Shown here piece by piece: positions 26,827 to 37,759 of a stretch of DNA of 64,000 nucleotides. This stretch comes from Cellulomonas humilata (GTDB taxonomy: Bacteria > Actinomycetota > Actinomycetes > Actinomycetales > Cellulomonadaceae): assembly GCF_013359775.1 (NCBI RefSeq), contig NZ_JABMCI010000060.1, positions 1 to 64,000 of the forward strand, written 5' to 3'. Numbering within the stretch: the stretch's first letter is position 1; every line of letters starts with the position of its first letter. The notes beneath the pieces are model-generated. The model worked only from the letters and a program-made list of their open reading frames with translations, was not told the origin of the DNA and searched no databases. The translations under genes were made by a program, and so were the position numbers.

Positions 26827-27885
26827 ATGGACGTGGCGGTGCTCGGCGCGACGGGCGATGTGGGACGGCAGATCTGCACGCAGCTGGTGGAGCGGCGGAT
26901 CCTGCCGACGACGTCGCGCCTCCAGCTGGTCGGCCGGCTCGACGGCGCCTCCGGACGCGCGGTGCACGGGCTCCGCGCGGACCTGATCGACGCGTACGAC
27001 GAGCACGCACCCCTGCTGGACGTGGCCCTGGACCCGGCGGACGTGGTCGCGGACGTCGTCGTGGTCGCCGCGGGCGCGACCGCACCGGCGTCGGCGGGTG
27101 CGCCGATGACCCGGGGGCAGCTCGCGGAGCAGAACCTCGCCGCGTTCACGGCCTACGCGGACGCCCTCGCCCGGTACGGCTCGGGGCAGGAGGTCGTCGT
27201 CGTGGTCTCCAACCCGGTCGAGCTCGGGGTCGCGGTGATGGCCTCCGCCCTCAAGCGGCACCGCGTGATCGGGATGGGCGCGTGGCTGGACACCCTGCGG
27301 TTCCGGCGGGAGATCGCGGTGTCGCTCGGGGTCCGACGCCACCGCGTGGCCGGGTTCGTCGCCGGGCAGCACGGGGACGACCTGGTGCCCCTGTGGTCGT
27401 CCGTGCGGATCAGCGGTCTCGACGTGGACGAGCGCCGACGGGCGGTGGACCGGCTGCGCGGCGGGCGGTCGCTGGACGGGTTCGGCGCCGAGATCGCGTC
27501 GGCCAAGGAGCAGCTCGCGGGCCTGCGGGACATGAGCGAGGCGTTCGCGCTCATCGACAGCTGGCCGCCGGACCTGCGGGTGGTCGCGCGCCCGTGGATG
27601 ACCCACCAGAGCGGCGCCAAGACCGCGGCCGGCACCGCGAGCGCGACGATCGACCTGGTCGACACCATCCTGGACGGGCGCGACATCGTGGTCGCGGGGC
27701 AGGTGGCGCTCGCGGGCGAGGTGCTGGACCGCACCGGGGTGCTGGGCGTCCCGGTGGTCGTCGGGCAGGAGGGCTGGTCGAGGGTGCTCCTGGACGAGCC
27801 GGCGCCCGACGAGGTCCGCCGGCTGACCGCCGTGGCAGACCGGATCGACGCGGCGAACGCGCCGTGGCTGGGAGGCGGCGCATGA
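26827..27885 (+). CDS. Malate/lactate dehydrogenase-like protein
   Basis: A 352-residue member of the LDH/MDH superfamily. VAVLGATGDVGRQI is the NAD site, VVVSNPVELGV carries the substrate Asn, MGAWLDTLRFR the Asp/Arg pair, and AGQHGDDLVPLWS the catalytic His. The mobile loop reads ASAGAPMTR where malate dehydrogenases have RKPGMTR, so the first of the two substrate-binding arginines appears to be missing. Substrate may therefore differ from malate, or the protein may be regulatory. The next gene, an ACT-domain protein, starts inside its stop codon (ATGA), so the two are co-translated. Confidence 0.8.
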   Translation: MDVAVLGATGDVGRQICTQLVERRILPTTSRLQLVGRLDGASGRAVHGLRADLIDAYDEHAPLLDVALDPADVVADVVVVAAGATAPASAGAPMTRGQLAEQNLAAFTAYADALARYGSGQEVVVVVSNPVELGVAVMASALKRHRVIGMGAWLDTLRFRREIAVSLGVRRHRVAGFVAGQHGDDLVPLWSSVRISGLDVDERRRAVDRLRGGRSLDGFGAEIASAKEQLAGLRDMSEAFALIDSWPPDLRVVARPWMTHQSGAKTAAGTASATIDLVDTILDGRDIVVAGQVALAGEVLDRTGVLGVPVVVGQEGWSRVLLDEPAPDEVRRLTAVADRIDAANAPWLGGGA

Positions 27886-28352
27886 TCTCCGACAACGACG
27901 ACCGCTGGGTGGCGTTCGTGCGGGCGGACCACCGGACCGGCACCATCGCCGCGCTCGCCGGGGTGTTCGCCACGCGCGGCGTGAACTTCGAGTCGCTGGC
28001 CACCGGGGACGTCGCGGGGGACGACGGCCTGGTCGTGGTGACGTTCCGGACCAGCGAGCGCCGTCAGCGCGTGCTGGTGCGCAGCGTCGAGCGGCTGGAC
28101 GCCGTGCGCAGCGTGCTGGTGCGCCGGGCCGAGGACCTCGGCGTCCGCGCGGCGGCGGTCGTCCACCTGCCCCGCGACGTCGACTTCCGCCCGCCCAGGC
28201 ACGCGGCGGTGAGCTGGTCGGGTTCGTCGCTGCAGGGTCAGCCGGTGCTGGTCGAGGGGCCGCTGGTGGACGTCGAGGCGGTCGTGGCCGCGGCGCGCGC
28301 GGCGGGTGCCCGGTCCGAGGCGACGGTCATCCAGCCGCCCGCCGCGACGTAG
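27882..28352 (+). CDS. ACT-domain regulatory protein (acetolactate synthase small-subunit-like)
   Basis: A 156-residue protein with an ACT fold at about 9-80: WVAFVRADHRTGTIAALAGV and FATRGVNFESLATGDV are the first strand-helix-strand of IlvN-type ACT domains, and VVVTFRTSERRQRVLVRSVE follows. The C-terminal half resembles the second part of AHAS small subunits only loosely. ACT domains bind amino acids and control a partner enzyme. The start overlaps the stop of the dehydrogenase-like gene, so the partner is probably that protein rather than acetolactate synthase. Ligand unknown. Confidence 0.72.
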   Translation: MISDNDDRWVAFVRADHRTGTIAALAGVFATRGVNFESLATGDVAGDDGLVVVTFRTSERRQRVLVRSVERLDAVRSVLVRRAEDLGVRAAAVVHLPRDVDFRPPRHAAVSWSGSSLQGQPVLVEGPLVDVEAVVAAARAAGARSEATVIQPPAAT

Positions 28353-28355
28353 GTT
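28350..28355 (+). promoter_or_regulatory. -10 element of a leaderless moeZ promoter
   Basis: TAGGTT overlaps the stop codon of the ACT gene and ends seven bases before the GTG of moeZ; no ribosome binding site is seen. Confidence 0.5.
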
Positions 28356-28362
28356 GGCACTT

Positions 28363-29469
28363 GTGCCTCTGCCTGCCCTGGTCCCGCCGGGACCGCCCCT
28401 GACCCCCGCGCAGACCGAGCGCGGTTCCCGGCACCTCCTGCTCGCCGAGATCGGGGTCGACGGTCAGCGCCGGCTGCGCAACGCGCGGGTGCTCGTCGTC
28501 GGTGCCGGTGGCCTGGGTGCCCCGGTGCTGCAGTACCTCGCGGCGGCCGGCGTCGGGACGATCGGGATCGTGGACGACGACGTGGTGGACGTCAGCAACC
28601 TCCAGCGCCAGGTCATCCACCGGTCGGTGGACGTCGGCCGGCCGAAGGTCGACAGCGCGCGCGACGCCGTGGCGGCCCTCGACCCGGACATCCGCGTGAA
28701 CGTCCAGCGCGTGAGGCTGACCAGCGAGAACGTCGACGAGATCCTGCGCGACTACGACGTCGTCGTCGACGGGACCGACAACTTCCCCACCCGCTACCTG
28801 GTCAACGACGCGTGCGTGCGGCTGGGACTGCCGGAGGTGTGGGGCTCGGTGCTGCGGTTCGACGCGCAGACCACCGTGTTCTGGGGCCGCCACGGGGTGG
28901 AGCTGCGCGACCTGTTCCCCTCGCCGCCCGCGCCCGACGAGGTCCCGTCCTGCGCGGAGGCCGGCGTGCTCGGCGCGCTCTGCGGGCAGGTCGGCTCGAT
29001 CATGGCGACCGAGGTGGTCAAGCTGGTCACGGGCACGGGCGAGACCCTGCTGGGTCGCGTGCTCGTCGTCGACGCCCTGCGTGGCCGGTGGACCGAGGTC
29101 CCGCTGGCCGCCCGCCCCACCGCCCGCCCGAGATCCGAGGAGCCCGCCATGTCCGACGTCCCCGTCGTCACCGCCCCCGAGCTGGTCCGGCGGCTCGCCG
29201 CCCGCGAGGCCGGCACCGACGACTTCCTGCTCATCGACGTCCGCGAGCCCGCGGAGCACGCCCAGGCGTCGATCCCCGGCGCGGTGCTGGTGCCGCTGGG
29301 CACGGTGTTCGACGGCACCGCGCTGGCCGACCTGCCGCGCGACCGGGAGATCGTCGTGCACTGCCAGGTGGGCGCCCGCTCCCTGACGGCGGCGAAGATC
29401 CTGCGCGGTGCCGGCTTCGACGCGTCCAACGTCGACGGCGGGATCCTCGCGTGGATGGACGCGCGCTGA
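28363..29469 (+). CDS. moeZ: MoeZ-type sulfurtransferase/adenylyltransferase (ThiF + rhodanese)
   Basis: Adenylates the C-terminal glycine of MoaD-like proteins and then transfers sulfur to it. The 368-residue protein has a ThiF/MoeB half (VLVVGAGGLGAPVLQYLAAA, DVSNLQRQVIHR, VVDGTDNFPTRYLVND, PSCAEAGVLGALCGQVGS) and, after a linker at about 265, a rhodanese half with the persulfide cysteine in VHCQVGARS (about residue 334). The GTG at 28363 is supported by a leaderless-type -10. It begins a coupled operon moeZ-moeA-moaC-mobA-DUF6457-moaD, and moaD at its end is the probable partner. Confidence 0.92.
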   Translation: MPLPALVPPGPPLTPAQTERGSRHLLLAEIGVDGQRRLRNARVLVVGAGGLGAPVLQYLAAAGVGTIGIVDDDVVDVSNLQRQVIHRSVDVGRPKVDSARDAVAALDPDIRVNVQRVRLTSENVDEILRDYDVVVDGTDNFPTRYLVNDACVRLGLPEVWGSVLRFDAQTTVFWGRHGVELRDLFPSPPAPDEVPSCAEAGVLGALCGQVGSIMATEVVKLVTGTGETLLGRVLVVDALRGRWTEVPLAARPTARPRSEEPAMSDVPVVTAPELVRRLAAREAGTDDFLLIDVREPAEHAQASIPGAVLVPLGTVFDGTALADLPRDREIVVHCQVGARSLTAAKILRGAGFDASNVDGGILAWMDAR

Positions 29470-29471
29470 CC

Positions 29472-30668
29472 GTGCGCTCCCTCACCGAGCACCGCGGGGC
29501 CGCCCTCGCGCTGGCGTCGCCCCTGCCGGTCGTCGAGGTGCTCCTCGACGACGCGGACGGCCTCGTGGTCGCCGACGACCTGCGCACCGACGAGCCGCTG
29601 CCCCGGTGGGACAACTCCGCGATGGACGGTTACGCGGTCCGGCAGGCCGACGTGGTGGACCTGCCGACGACCCTGCGCGTGGTGGCGGACCTGCCGGCCG
29701 GCTCGGCGGACGAGCCCGTGGTCGGACCCGGCACCGCGGCGCGGATCATGACGGGTGCCCCGGTCCCCGCGGGTGCGGACACGATCGTGCCCGTCGAGCT
29801 GACCGATGCCGGCACCGGCACCGTCCTGGTGCGCGAAGCCCCGGCCGCAGGCGTGCACGTCCGGCGGGCCGGTGAGGACGCCGTGCCCGGTGACGTGGTG
29901 GTCGCGGCGGGCACCCTGCTTGGACCGGCCGCCATCGCCGCGGTCGCCTCGCTCGGCCGCGCGACCGTGCGGGTGCACCGGCGCCCGCGCGTCGCGGTCG
30001 TCTCCACCGGCGACGAGCTGGTCCCCCCGGGCACGCCGCTGCGCCGCGGCCAGCTCCCCGACTCGAACTCCTGGCTGCTCGCGTCCGCGGTCCGGGACGC
30101 CGGTGGCACGCCCGTGCGGATCGGCCCGGTGCCCGACGACGTCGACGCCCTGCGGTCGGTGCTCGCGGACCTCGACGGCACGGTCGACGCGATCGTCACG
30201 TCCGGTGGGGTGAGCGTCGGCGCGTACGACGTGGTCAAGGCCGCGCTGGCCGACGACCCCGGGGTCGAGTTCCTCGCGGTCGCCGTGCAGCCCGGCAAGC
30301 CGCAGGGCCTGGGACGGCTCCCCGGCGGCACCCCGATCTACACGCTGCCCGGCAACCCGGTCAGCTCGTTCGCGTCGTTCGAGATGTTCGTGCGCCCCGC
30401 GATCCTGCGCATGCGCGGGCTCGCCGACGTCGAGCGTCCGTCGATGTCCGCGGTGGCCGACGAGGGCTGGACCACGCCGCCCGGCCGCGCGCAGCTCATG
30501 CCCGTGCGCTGGGTGGGTCCCGACCGCGTGGTGCGCGCGACCGCGCGCGGCTCCGGCTCGCACCTGGTCGCCCGCCTGGCGCTGGCCGAGGGGCTCGCCG
30601 TCATCCCCGCCGAGATCGACCAGGTCGCCGCCGGCGACCGCGTCACCGTCCTGAAGGTGAGCCCATGA
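29472..30668 (+). CDS. moeA: Molybdopterin molybdotransferase
   Basis: Inserts molybdate into adenylated molybdopterin. The 398-residue protein shows PLPRWDNSAMDGYAVR, ARIMTGAPVPAGADTIVPVE, VVSTGDELVPPG, DSNSWLLASAVRDAGG, VTSGGVSVGAYDVVK, VQPGKPQGLG and YTLPGNPVSSFASFEMFVRP, the full set of MoeA signatures in domains III and IV. GTG at 29472 lies two bases after the moeZ stop; an in-frame GTG at 29451 inside moeZ is the alternative. The gene overlaps moaC by four bases at its end. Confidence 0.94.
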   Translation: MRSLTEHRGAALALASPLPVVEVLLDDADGLVVADDLRTDEPLPRWDNSAMDGYAVRQADVVDLPTTLRVVADLPAGSADEPVVGPGTAARIMTGAPVPAGADTIVPVELTDAGTGTVLVREAPAAGVHVRRAGEDAVPGDVVVAAGTLLGPAAIAAVASLGRATVRVHRRPRVAVVSTGDELVPPGTPLRRGQLPDSNSWLLASAVRDAGGTPVRIGPVPDDVDALRSVLADLDGTVDAIVTSGGVSVGAYDVVKAALADDPGVEFLAVAVQPGKPQGLGRLPGGTPIYTLPGNPVSSFASFEMFVRPAILRMRGLADVERPSMSAVADEGWTTPPGRAQLMPVRWVGPDRVVRATARGSGSHLVARLALAEGLAVIPAEIDQVAAGDRVTVLKVSP

Positions 30669-31141
30669 CCGAGCAGTTCACGCACCTCGACGCGGCCGGG
30701 CACGCCCGGATGGTCGACGTCACCGCCAAGCAGCCGACCGTCCGTGCGGCCACCGCCAGCGGCCGGGTGCAGTGCGGGCCCTCCGTGGTCGCGGCGTTGC
30801 GCGACGGCGCGGTGCCGAAGGGGGACGTGCTCGCGGTCGCCCGGATCGCCGGCATCGCCGCCGCCAAGCGCACCCCCGAGCTCCTGCCGCTGGCGCACGT
30901 CATCGGCGTGCACGGCGTGGTGGTCGACCTCGAGATCACCGACGAGGGCGTCTCGATCATCGCCACCGTCCGCACGGCCGACCGCACGGGCGTCGAGATG
31001 GAGGCGCTCACCGCGGTGTCCGTGGCAGCGCTCGCGGTGGTCGACATGGTCAAGGGCCTCGACAAGTCCGTCCGCATCGCCGACGTGCAGCTGGAGGCGA
31101 AGTCGGGCGGACGCTCGGGCGACTGGCGGCGCGAGGCGTGA
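30665..31141 (+). CDS. moaC: Cyclic pyranopterin monophosphate synthase
   Basis: Converts the MoaA product to cyclic pyranopterin monophosphate, the first Moco intermediate. The 158-residue protein has FTHLDAAGHARMVDVTAKQP, the substrate-binding LPLAHVIGVHGV (LCHP in many homologues; here LAHV), TGVEMEALTAVSVAALAVVD, and the catalytic lysines in DMVKGLDKSVRI. The ATG overlaps the moeA stop (ATGA) and the stop overlaps the mobA GTG, so it is fully embedded in the operon. The LCHP-to-LAHV change removes one commonly conserved cysteine. Confidence 0.95.
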   Translation: MTEQFTHLDAAGHARMVDVTAKQPTVRAATASGRVQCGPSVVAALRDGAVPKGDVLAVARIAGIAAAKRTPELLPLAHVIGVHGVVVDLEITDEGVSIIATVRTADRTGVEMEALTAVSVAALAVVDMVKGLDKSVRIADVQLEAKSGGRSGDWRREA

Positions 31142-31752
31142 CCTACGCCGGCCACGGGCTGACGGGCCCGCCGACGTTCGACGCGATCGTGCTGGCCGGC
31201 GGTCGGGCCCGCCGGCTCGGGGGCGCCAGCAAGCCCGAGGTCGAGGTCGGCGGGGTCGCCCTGCTCGACCACGCGCTCGCGGCCGTCACCGGCGCCGTCC
31301 ATGTCGTCGTCGTCGGTCCGCCGCAGGTCACGCGGGCCGGGACCGTGACCGTGCTCGAGGATCCCCCGGACGGTGGCCCGGTCGCGGGGGTGGCTGCCGG
31401 CCTCGCGCACCTGCCCGACGACGGTCCCGAGCTGGTCGTCGTCCTCGCGTGCGACGTGCCCGGCGCAGGACGGGTGCTGCCCGCGCTCCTGGCCGCGGTG
31501 GCCGACGCCGACGGCGCCCGCATGCTCGGTGCCGAAGGCCGGCCGCAGCACCTCGTGGCCGTGTACCGGCGGGTCGCCCTGGAGTCCGCGCTCGACGCGC
31601 TCCCCAGCGCGCACGGGGCCGCGATGCACCGGCTCGTCGGAGGCCTGCGCCTCGTCGACGTCCCCGATGCGGACGGTGCGACCGCCGACGCCGACACCTG
31701 GGCAGAAGTGCAACGCCTCGACGCGTCGCTCAGTGACAGGATCGAGCCATGA
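31138..31752 (+). CDS. mobA: Molybdenum cofactor guanylyltransferase-like protein
   Basis: A 204-residue nucleotidyltransferase. DAIVLAGGRARRLGGASKPE is the GTP-binding GGxxxRxGxxK loop, VVVLACDVPGAGRVL contains the Asp metal ligand, and HLVAVYRRVALESALDAL is typical of MobA. It attaches GMP to Mo-molybdopterin to form the bis-MGD precursor; a related group makes MCD instead. GTG at 31138 overlaps the moaC stop and the stop overlaps the next ATG. It is in the usual position for Moco genes of this group. GTP versus CTP use cannot be read with certainty. Confidence 0.85.
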   Translation: MTYAGHGLTGPPTFDAIVLAGGRARRLGGASKPEVEVGGVALLDHALAAVTGAVHVVVVGPPQVTRAGTVTVLEDPPDGGPVAGVAAGLAHLPDDGPELVVVLACDVPGAGRVLPALLAAVADADGARMLGAEGRPQHLVAVYRRVALESALDALPSAHGAAMHRLVGGLRLVDVPDADGATADADTWAEVQRLDASLSDRIEP

Positions 31753-32009
31753 CCGACGACCCCCGCCGCGCGCCCGGCGCCGACCTGCCCGCCTGGATCG
31801 AGAGCCTGACCGCCGCGCTGGGCGTCGACCCCACCCTCGTGGACACCGACCGGCTGCTGGGCGTCGCCGCCGACGTGGCCCACCAGGTGGCCCGGCCGGC
31901 CGTCCCGATCACGATGTTCATCGCGGGCCTCGCGGCCGTGGGAGCCGACCCGGCGCCGATCCTCGCCCGGATCGAGGCCGAGGCAGCCGCCTGGACCGCC
32001 GAGCAGTGA
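31749..32009 (+). CDS. DUF6457-type small protein in the Moco operon
   Basis: An 86-residue protein with no membrane segment. The pattern DLPAWIESLTAALGVDPTLV, then LLGVAADVAHQVARPAVPIT and MFIAGLAAVGADP is an all-helical domain that I place in the DUF6457 group, which is often found beside mobA in actinobacteria. Both ends overlap neighbours by four bases (ATGA with mobA, GTGA with moaD), so it is made together with them and may assist MobA or MoaD. The function is unknown. Confidence 0.78.
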   Translation: MTDDPRRAPGADLPAWIESLTAALGVDPTLVDTDRLLGVAADVAHQVARPAVPITMFIAGLAAVGADPAPILARIEAEAAAWTAEQ

Positions 32010-32242
32010 TCACCGTCCGCTACTTCGCCGCCGCCGCGGAGGCCGCCGGACTGGACACCGAGCAGCTGCCCGCGGGGACCGCCGCGCAGGTCAGGGCCGC
32101 GATGGTGGGCCTGCACGGGGCCGCTCTGGACCGGGTGCTGGGCCGGTGCGCGCTGCTGGCGGACGGCACGCGGGTCGAGGCCGACGACCCGGTCCCCGTC
32201 GGCGCGACGCTGGATGTGCTGCCCCCGTTCGCCGGCGGCTGA
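32006..32242 (+). CDS. moaD: Molybdopterin synthase sulfur carrier subunit
   Basis: A 78-residue ubiquitin-fold protein ending in the diagnostic double glycine (PPFAGG). The C-terminal glycine is adenylated and thiocarboxylated by MoeZ and delivers sulfur in the MoaD-MoaE synthase. ITVRYFAAAAEAAGLDTEQL and ATLDVLPPFAGG mark the first and last strands. GTG at 32006 overlaps the preceding stop. MoaE is encoded on the opposite strand in the convergent operon about 1.2 kb away. Confidence 0.9.
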   Translation: MITVRYFAAAAEAAGLDTEQLPAGTAAQVRAAMVGLHGAALDRVLGRCALLADGTRVEADDPVPVGATLDVLPPFAGG

Positions 32243-32303
32243 CTGCGGCGACGTGCCGCCGCCGGCAGCGACCGAGCGCCGCGACGCGAAGGCGGCTAGG
32301 GGT

Positions 32304-32354
32304 GTTCGCGTGAGGACTTCGTTCCCCCAGGCGCAACGAAGTCTTCACGCGAAC
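32304..32354. terminator. Long hairpin between the two convergent Moco operons
   Basis: Arms 32304-32323 and 32335-32354 pair over 20 bases with one non-Watson-Crick position; the loop is 11 bases. It sits between the moaD and moaA stops and could terminate both operons. Confidence 0.7.
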
Positions 32355-32388
32355 GCGTAGACGCGAGCCGCGACGGCGCTCGAGCCTG

Positions 32389-33483
32389 TCAGCCGCCGAT
32401 CGCGCTCATCGGGCGGTCCGGCTGCAGGAAGGACGGGTCGTCGATGTCGTGACCGGCCTTCTTGCCCGCGAGGCAGCGGCGGTACGCGTCCGCCAGGGCC
32501 GTGTCGACATCGGCGGCCGCGGGAGCGGGCCGGGCAGGGGCGTCCGCACCGATCCGCACGGCCTGACCGGGTCCGATCCCGAGCGCGGCGGCGTCCGGCT
32601 CGGCCGACTCGCCGCGCAGCAGGTCCCGCACGTTCGTCTCCGTCTGCGAGAACAGGCACGCCCTCAGCTGACCGTCGGCGGTGAGCCGCAGCCGGTCGCA
32701 GGCGCCGCAGAAGGGTGCGGTGACCGACGCGATGACCCCGACGGTGCCGGGTCCGCCGTCGACGGTCCAGAGCTCCGCGGGCGCGGCGCCGCGGCCGGGG
32801 ACCTCCTCGAGCGCGAACTCCGCCCGCAGCCGCGCCAGGATCTCCGCCTGCGTCACCATCTCCGCGCGGTCCCACGTGTGGCCGGCGTCGAGCGGCATCT
32901 GCTCGATGAACCGCATCTGGTAGCCGCGCTCCACGGCGAACCGCGTCAGCGCCACCACCTCGTCGTCGTTCACCCCGCGCATGGCGACCGCGTTGATCTT
33001 CACGGGGTGCAGCCCGGCGGCGTCGGCGGCGGCGATCCCGGCGAGCGTCTCCACCAGCTTGTCGCGGCGTGTCAGCTCCAGGAACTTCGCGCGGTCCAGC
33101 GTGTCCAGGCTGATGTTCACGCGGGACAGCCCGGCGTCCTTGAGGTCGGAGGCCAGACCGGGCAGGCGGAGCGCGTTGGTCGTCAGGGACACCTCGGGGC
33201 TGCCGGACGGGCCGGTCAGGGCGGTCAGCCGACGGACGACGTCGACGATGTCCACGCGCAGCAGCGGCTCCCCGCCGGTCAGCCGGATCTCCGTGATGCC
33301 CAGCGAGACCCCGACGCGTGCGACGTGCACGATCTCCTCGGTGCTCAGCATGGTGGAGCGCGCGAGCCACGGGACGCCCTCCGCCGGCATGCAGTAGGTG
33401 CAGCGCAGCGAGCAGCGGTCGGTCAGCGAGATGCGCAGGTCGCGGTGCACGCGCCCGAACCGGTCCACCAGCTGCTCGGTCAT
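32389..33483 (-). CDS. moaA: GTP 3',8-cyclase (radical SAM)
   Basis: Catalyses the first step of Moco synthesis, turning GTP into 3',8-cyclo-GTP. The 364-residue protein has the SAM cluster CxxxCxxC in DRCSLRCTYCMP (Cys24, 28, 31), the GGE motif in RLTGGEPLLR, and the second cluster cysteines in APFCGACDRLRLTADGQLRA. It lacks the C-terminal GG seen in some homologues (it ends in MSAIGG, which keeps it in fact as IGG). ATG at 33481-33483 overlaps the moaE stop in ATGA. It is the last gene of the minus-strand mogA-moaE-moaA operon. Confidence 0.95.
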   Translation of the reverse strand: MTEQLVDRFGRVHRDLRISLTDRCSLRCTYCMPAEGVPWLARSTMLSTEEIVHVARVGVSLGITEIRLTGGEPLLRVDIVDVVRRLTALTGPSGSPEVSLTTNALRLPGLASDLKDAGLSRVNISLDTLDRAKFLELTRRDKLVETLAGIAAADAAGLHPVKINAVAMRGVNDDEVVALTRFAVERGYQMRFIEQMPLDAGHTWDRAEMVTQAEILARLRAEFALEEVPGRGAAPAELWTVDGGPGTVGVIASVTAPFCGACDRLRLTADGQLRACLFSQTETNVRDLLRGESAEPDAAALGIGPGQAVRIGADAPARPAPAAADVDTALADAYRRCLAGKKAGHDIDDPSFLQPDRPMSAIGG

Positions 33484-33893
33484 GTCATCCCCACCCACAC
33501 GTGCGACCCGTCCTCGAGCACCTCACGCTTCCACACCGGCAGCTCGGCCTTGACGGTCTCGACGAGCGCGCGGCACACCTCGAACGCCTCGGCCCGGTGC
33601 GCGGTCGAGACCGCCGCCACGATCGCGGCCTCCCCGACCGCCAGGTGCCCGACCCGGTGGCTGACGGCGATGCCGAGCACGTCCGCCGTCACGGCGCGTT
33701 GCACGATCTCCTGCAGCACGGCCTCGGCGGTCGGGTGGGCGGTGTAGTCCAGACCGACCACGCGGCCCTCGACCGACGGGTCGTGATCCCGCACCAGCCC
33801 CACGAACGTCGCCACGGCCCCGGCGCGCGGATCGCTCACATGTTCCACGTGAAACTGCAGGTCGAGGGGCTGATCGAGTACCCGGGCGATCAC
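33480..33893 (-). CDS. moaE: Molybdopterin synthase catalytic subunit
   Basis: With thiocarboxylated MoaD, puts two sulfurs into cyclic pyranopterin to make molybdopterin. The 137-residue protein has [53 protein letters not shown] and [20 protein letters not shown], followed by the active-site lysine region [18 protein letters not shown]. The GTG start overlaps the mogA stop and its stop overlaps the moaA start, so the three genes are translationally coupled. Confidence 0.95.
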   Translation of the reverse strand: MIARVLDQPLDLQFHVEHVSDPRAGAVATFVGLVRDHDPSVEGRVVGLDYTAHPTAEAVLQEIVQRAVTADVLGIAVSHRVGHLAVGEAAIVAAVSTAHRAEAFEVCRALVETVKAELPVWKREVLEDGSHVWVGMT

Positions 33894-34381
33894 GAGTGGT
33901 CACCCCCGGCCAGCTGGTCGAGCACGTGGTCGACGAGCGGGAGGAGCACGTCGAGACCCTCGGTGACCCCGCCGGGCGAGCCGGGCAGGTTGACCACGAG
34001 CGAACCCCCGTCGGTCACGCCCGCGACCCCGCGGGAGAGGACGGCGGTCGGCACGGTCCACGCGCCGTCGCGGCGCAGCAGCTCGGCGATGCCCGGCAGC
34101 TCACGGTCGATCACGGCGCGGGTGCCCTCGGGGGTGCGGTCCCGCGGGCCGACGCCCGTCCCGCCCGACGTGAGGACCAGCCGCGCTCCGCCGGCGAGCG
34201 CGGTGCGGAGCGCGCCCTCGACCGACGCGGCCCCGTCGGGCACCACGGTCACGTGGACCGGGCGGAAGCCGGCGCCGAGCAGCCGGGACGCGGCGGCGGG
34301 ACCGGAGGTGTCGGGCCGGACGCCCGCGGCGGACCGGTCCGACACCACGATCACCGTCGCGGGGCGTGGGGGCGTCTGCAC
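33890..34381 (-). CDS. mogA: Molybdopterin adenylyltransferase
   Basis: Adenylates molybdopterin before MoeA inserts molybdate. The 163-residue protein of the MogA/MoaB group has [11 protein letters not shown], the nucleotide-binding [20 protein letters not shown] and [23 protein letters not shown] at 34379-34381 is supported by TAGATT six bases upstream and the absence of a ribosome binding site, so it probably heads a leaderless mRNA for mogA-moaE-moaA. It is divergent from the glycine riboswitch and gcvP. Confidence 0.9.
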   Translation of the reverse strand: MQTPPRPATVIVVSDRSAAGVRPDTSGPAAASRLLGAGFRPVHVTVVPDGAASVEGALRTALAGGARLVLTSGGTGVGPRDRTPEGTRAVIDRELPGIAELLRRDGAWTVPTAVLSRGVAGVTDGGSLVVNLPGSPGGVTEGLDVLLPLVDHVLDQLAGGDHS

Positions 34382-34387
34382 CGGGCC

Positions 34388-34393
34388 AATCTA
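34388..34393 (-). promoter_or_regulatory. -10 element of the leaderless mogA-moaE-moaA promoter
   Basis: TAGATT on the minus strand lies six bases before the mogA GTG, which puts the likely transcription start on the start codon itself. Confidence 0.55.
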
Positions 34394-34483
34394 CGCACGC
34401 GGCCTGTCCCGTGGACGGTCGGCCTGCCCCCTGGACATCGCCCGGTACGCTGGCCACACAACTTCACACGCTGCTCGAACCGC

Positions 34484-34718
34484 GGCGGGAGAGCTCCCGC
34501 AGATCGAACGCGCATCGTGCGGGGCGCCGAAGGAGCAACCCTCCCCGGGAATCTCTCAGGCCCCTGTACCGCCACGGCGAGGCAACTCTGGAAAGCGGAC
34601 CCACTCGGTCATCCGACGAGGTCCCACCGACGGTGCAAGCCGGCGCGCCCCGACAGGCGGACCGGCAAAACTCTCAGGTTTGCACGTGCGTACGCACGTG
34701 CAGGTGACAGAGCGGGGA
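34484..34718 (+). promoter_or_regulatory. Tandem glycine riboswitch upstream of gcvP
   Basis: Two glycine aptamers in series. The first (about 34484-34598) has GGGAGAGC, GGGCGCCGAAGGAGCAA, AATCTCTCAGGCCCCTGTACC, CGGCGAGGCAACTCTGGAAA. The second (about 34614-34718) has ACGGTGCAAGCCGG, CCGGCAAAACTCTCAGGTTT and GTGACAGAGCGGGG. All the characteristic conserved blocks are present in order. Its 3' end is about 48 bases before the gcvP start. Glycine binding normally turns on the glycine-cleavage genes. The second aptamer carries a perfect 22-base palindrome at 34681-34702 in its variable stem. Confidence 0.95.
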
Positions 34719-34765
34719 GCCCACCCACCGTCCCGGCACGTCCGGACGACCTTGCGGAGCAGCCC

Positions 34766-37755
<2,990 letters not shown>

Positions 37756-37759
<4 letters not shown>

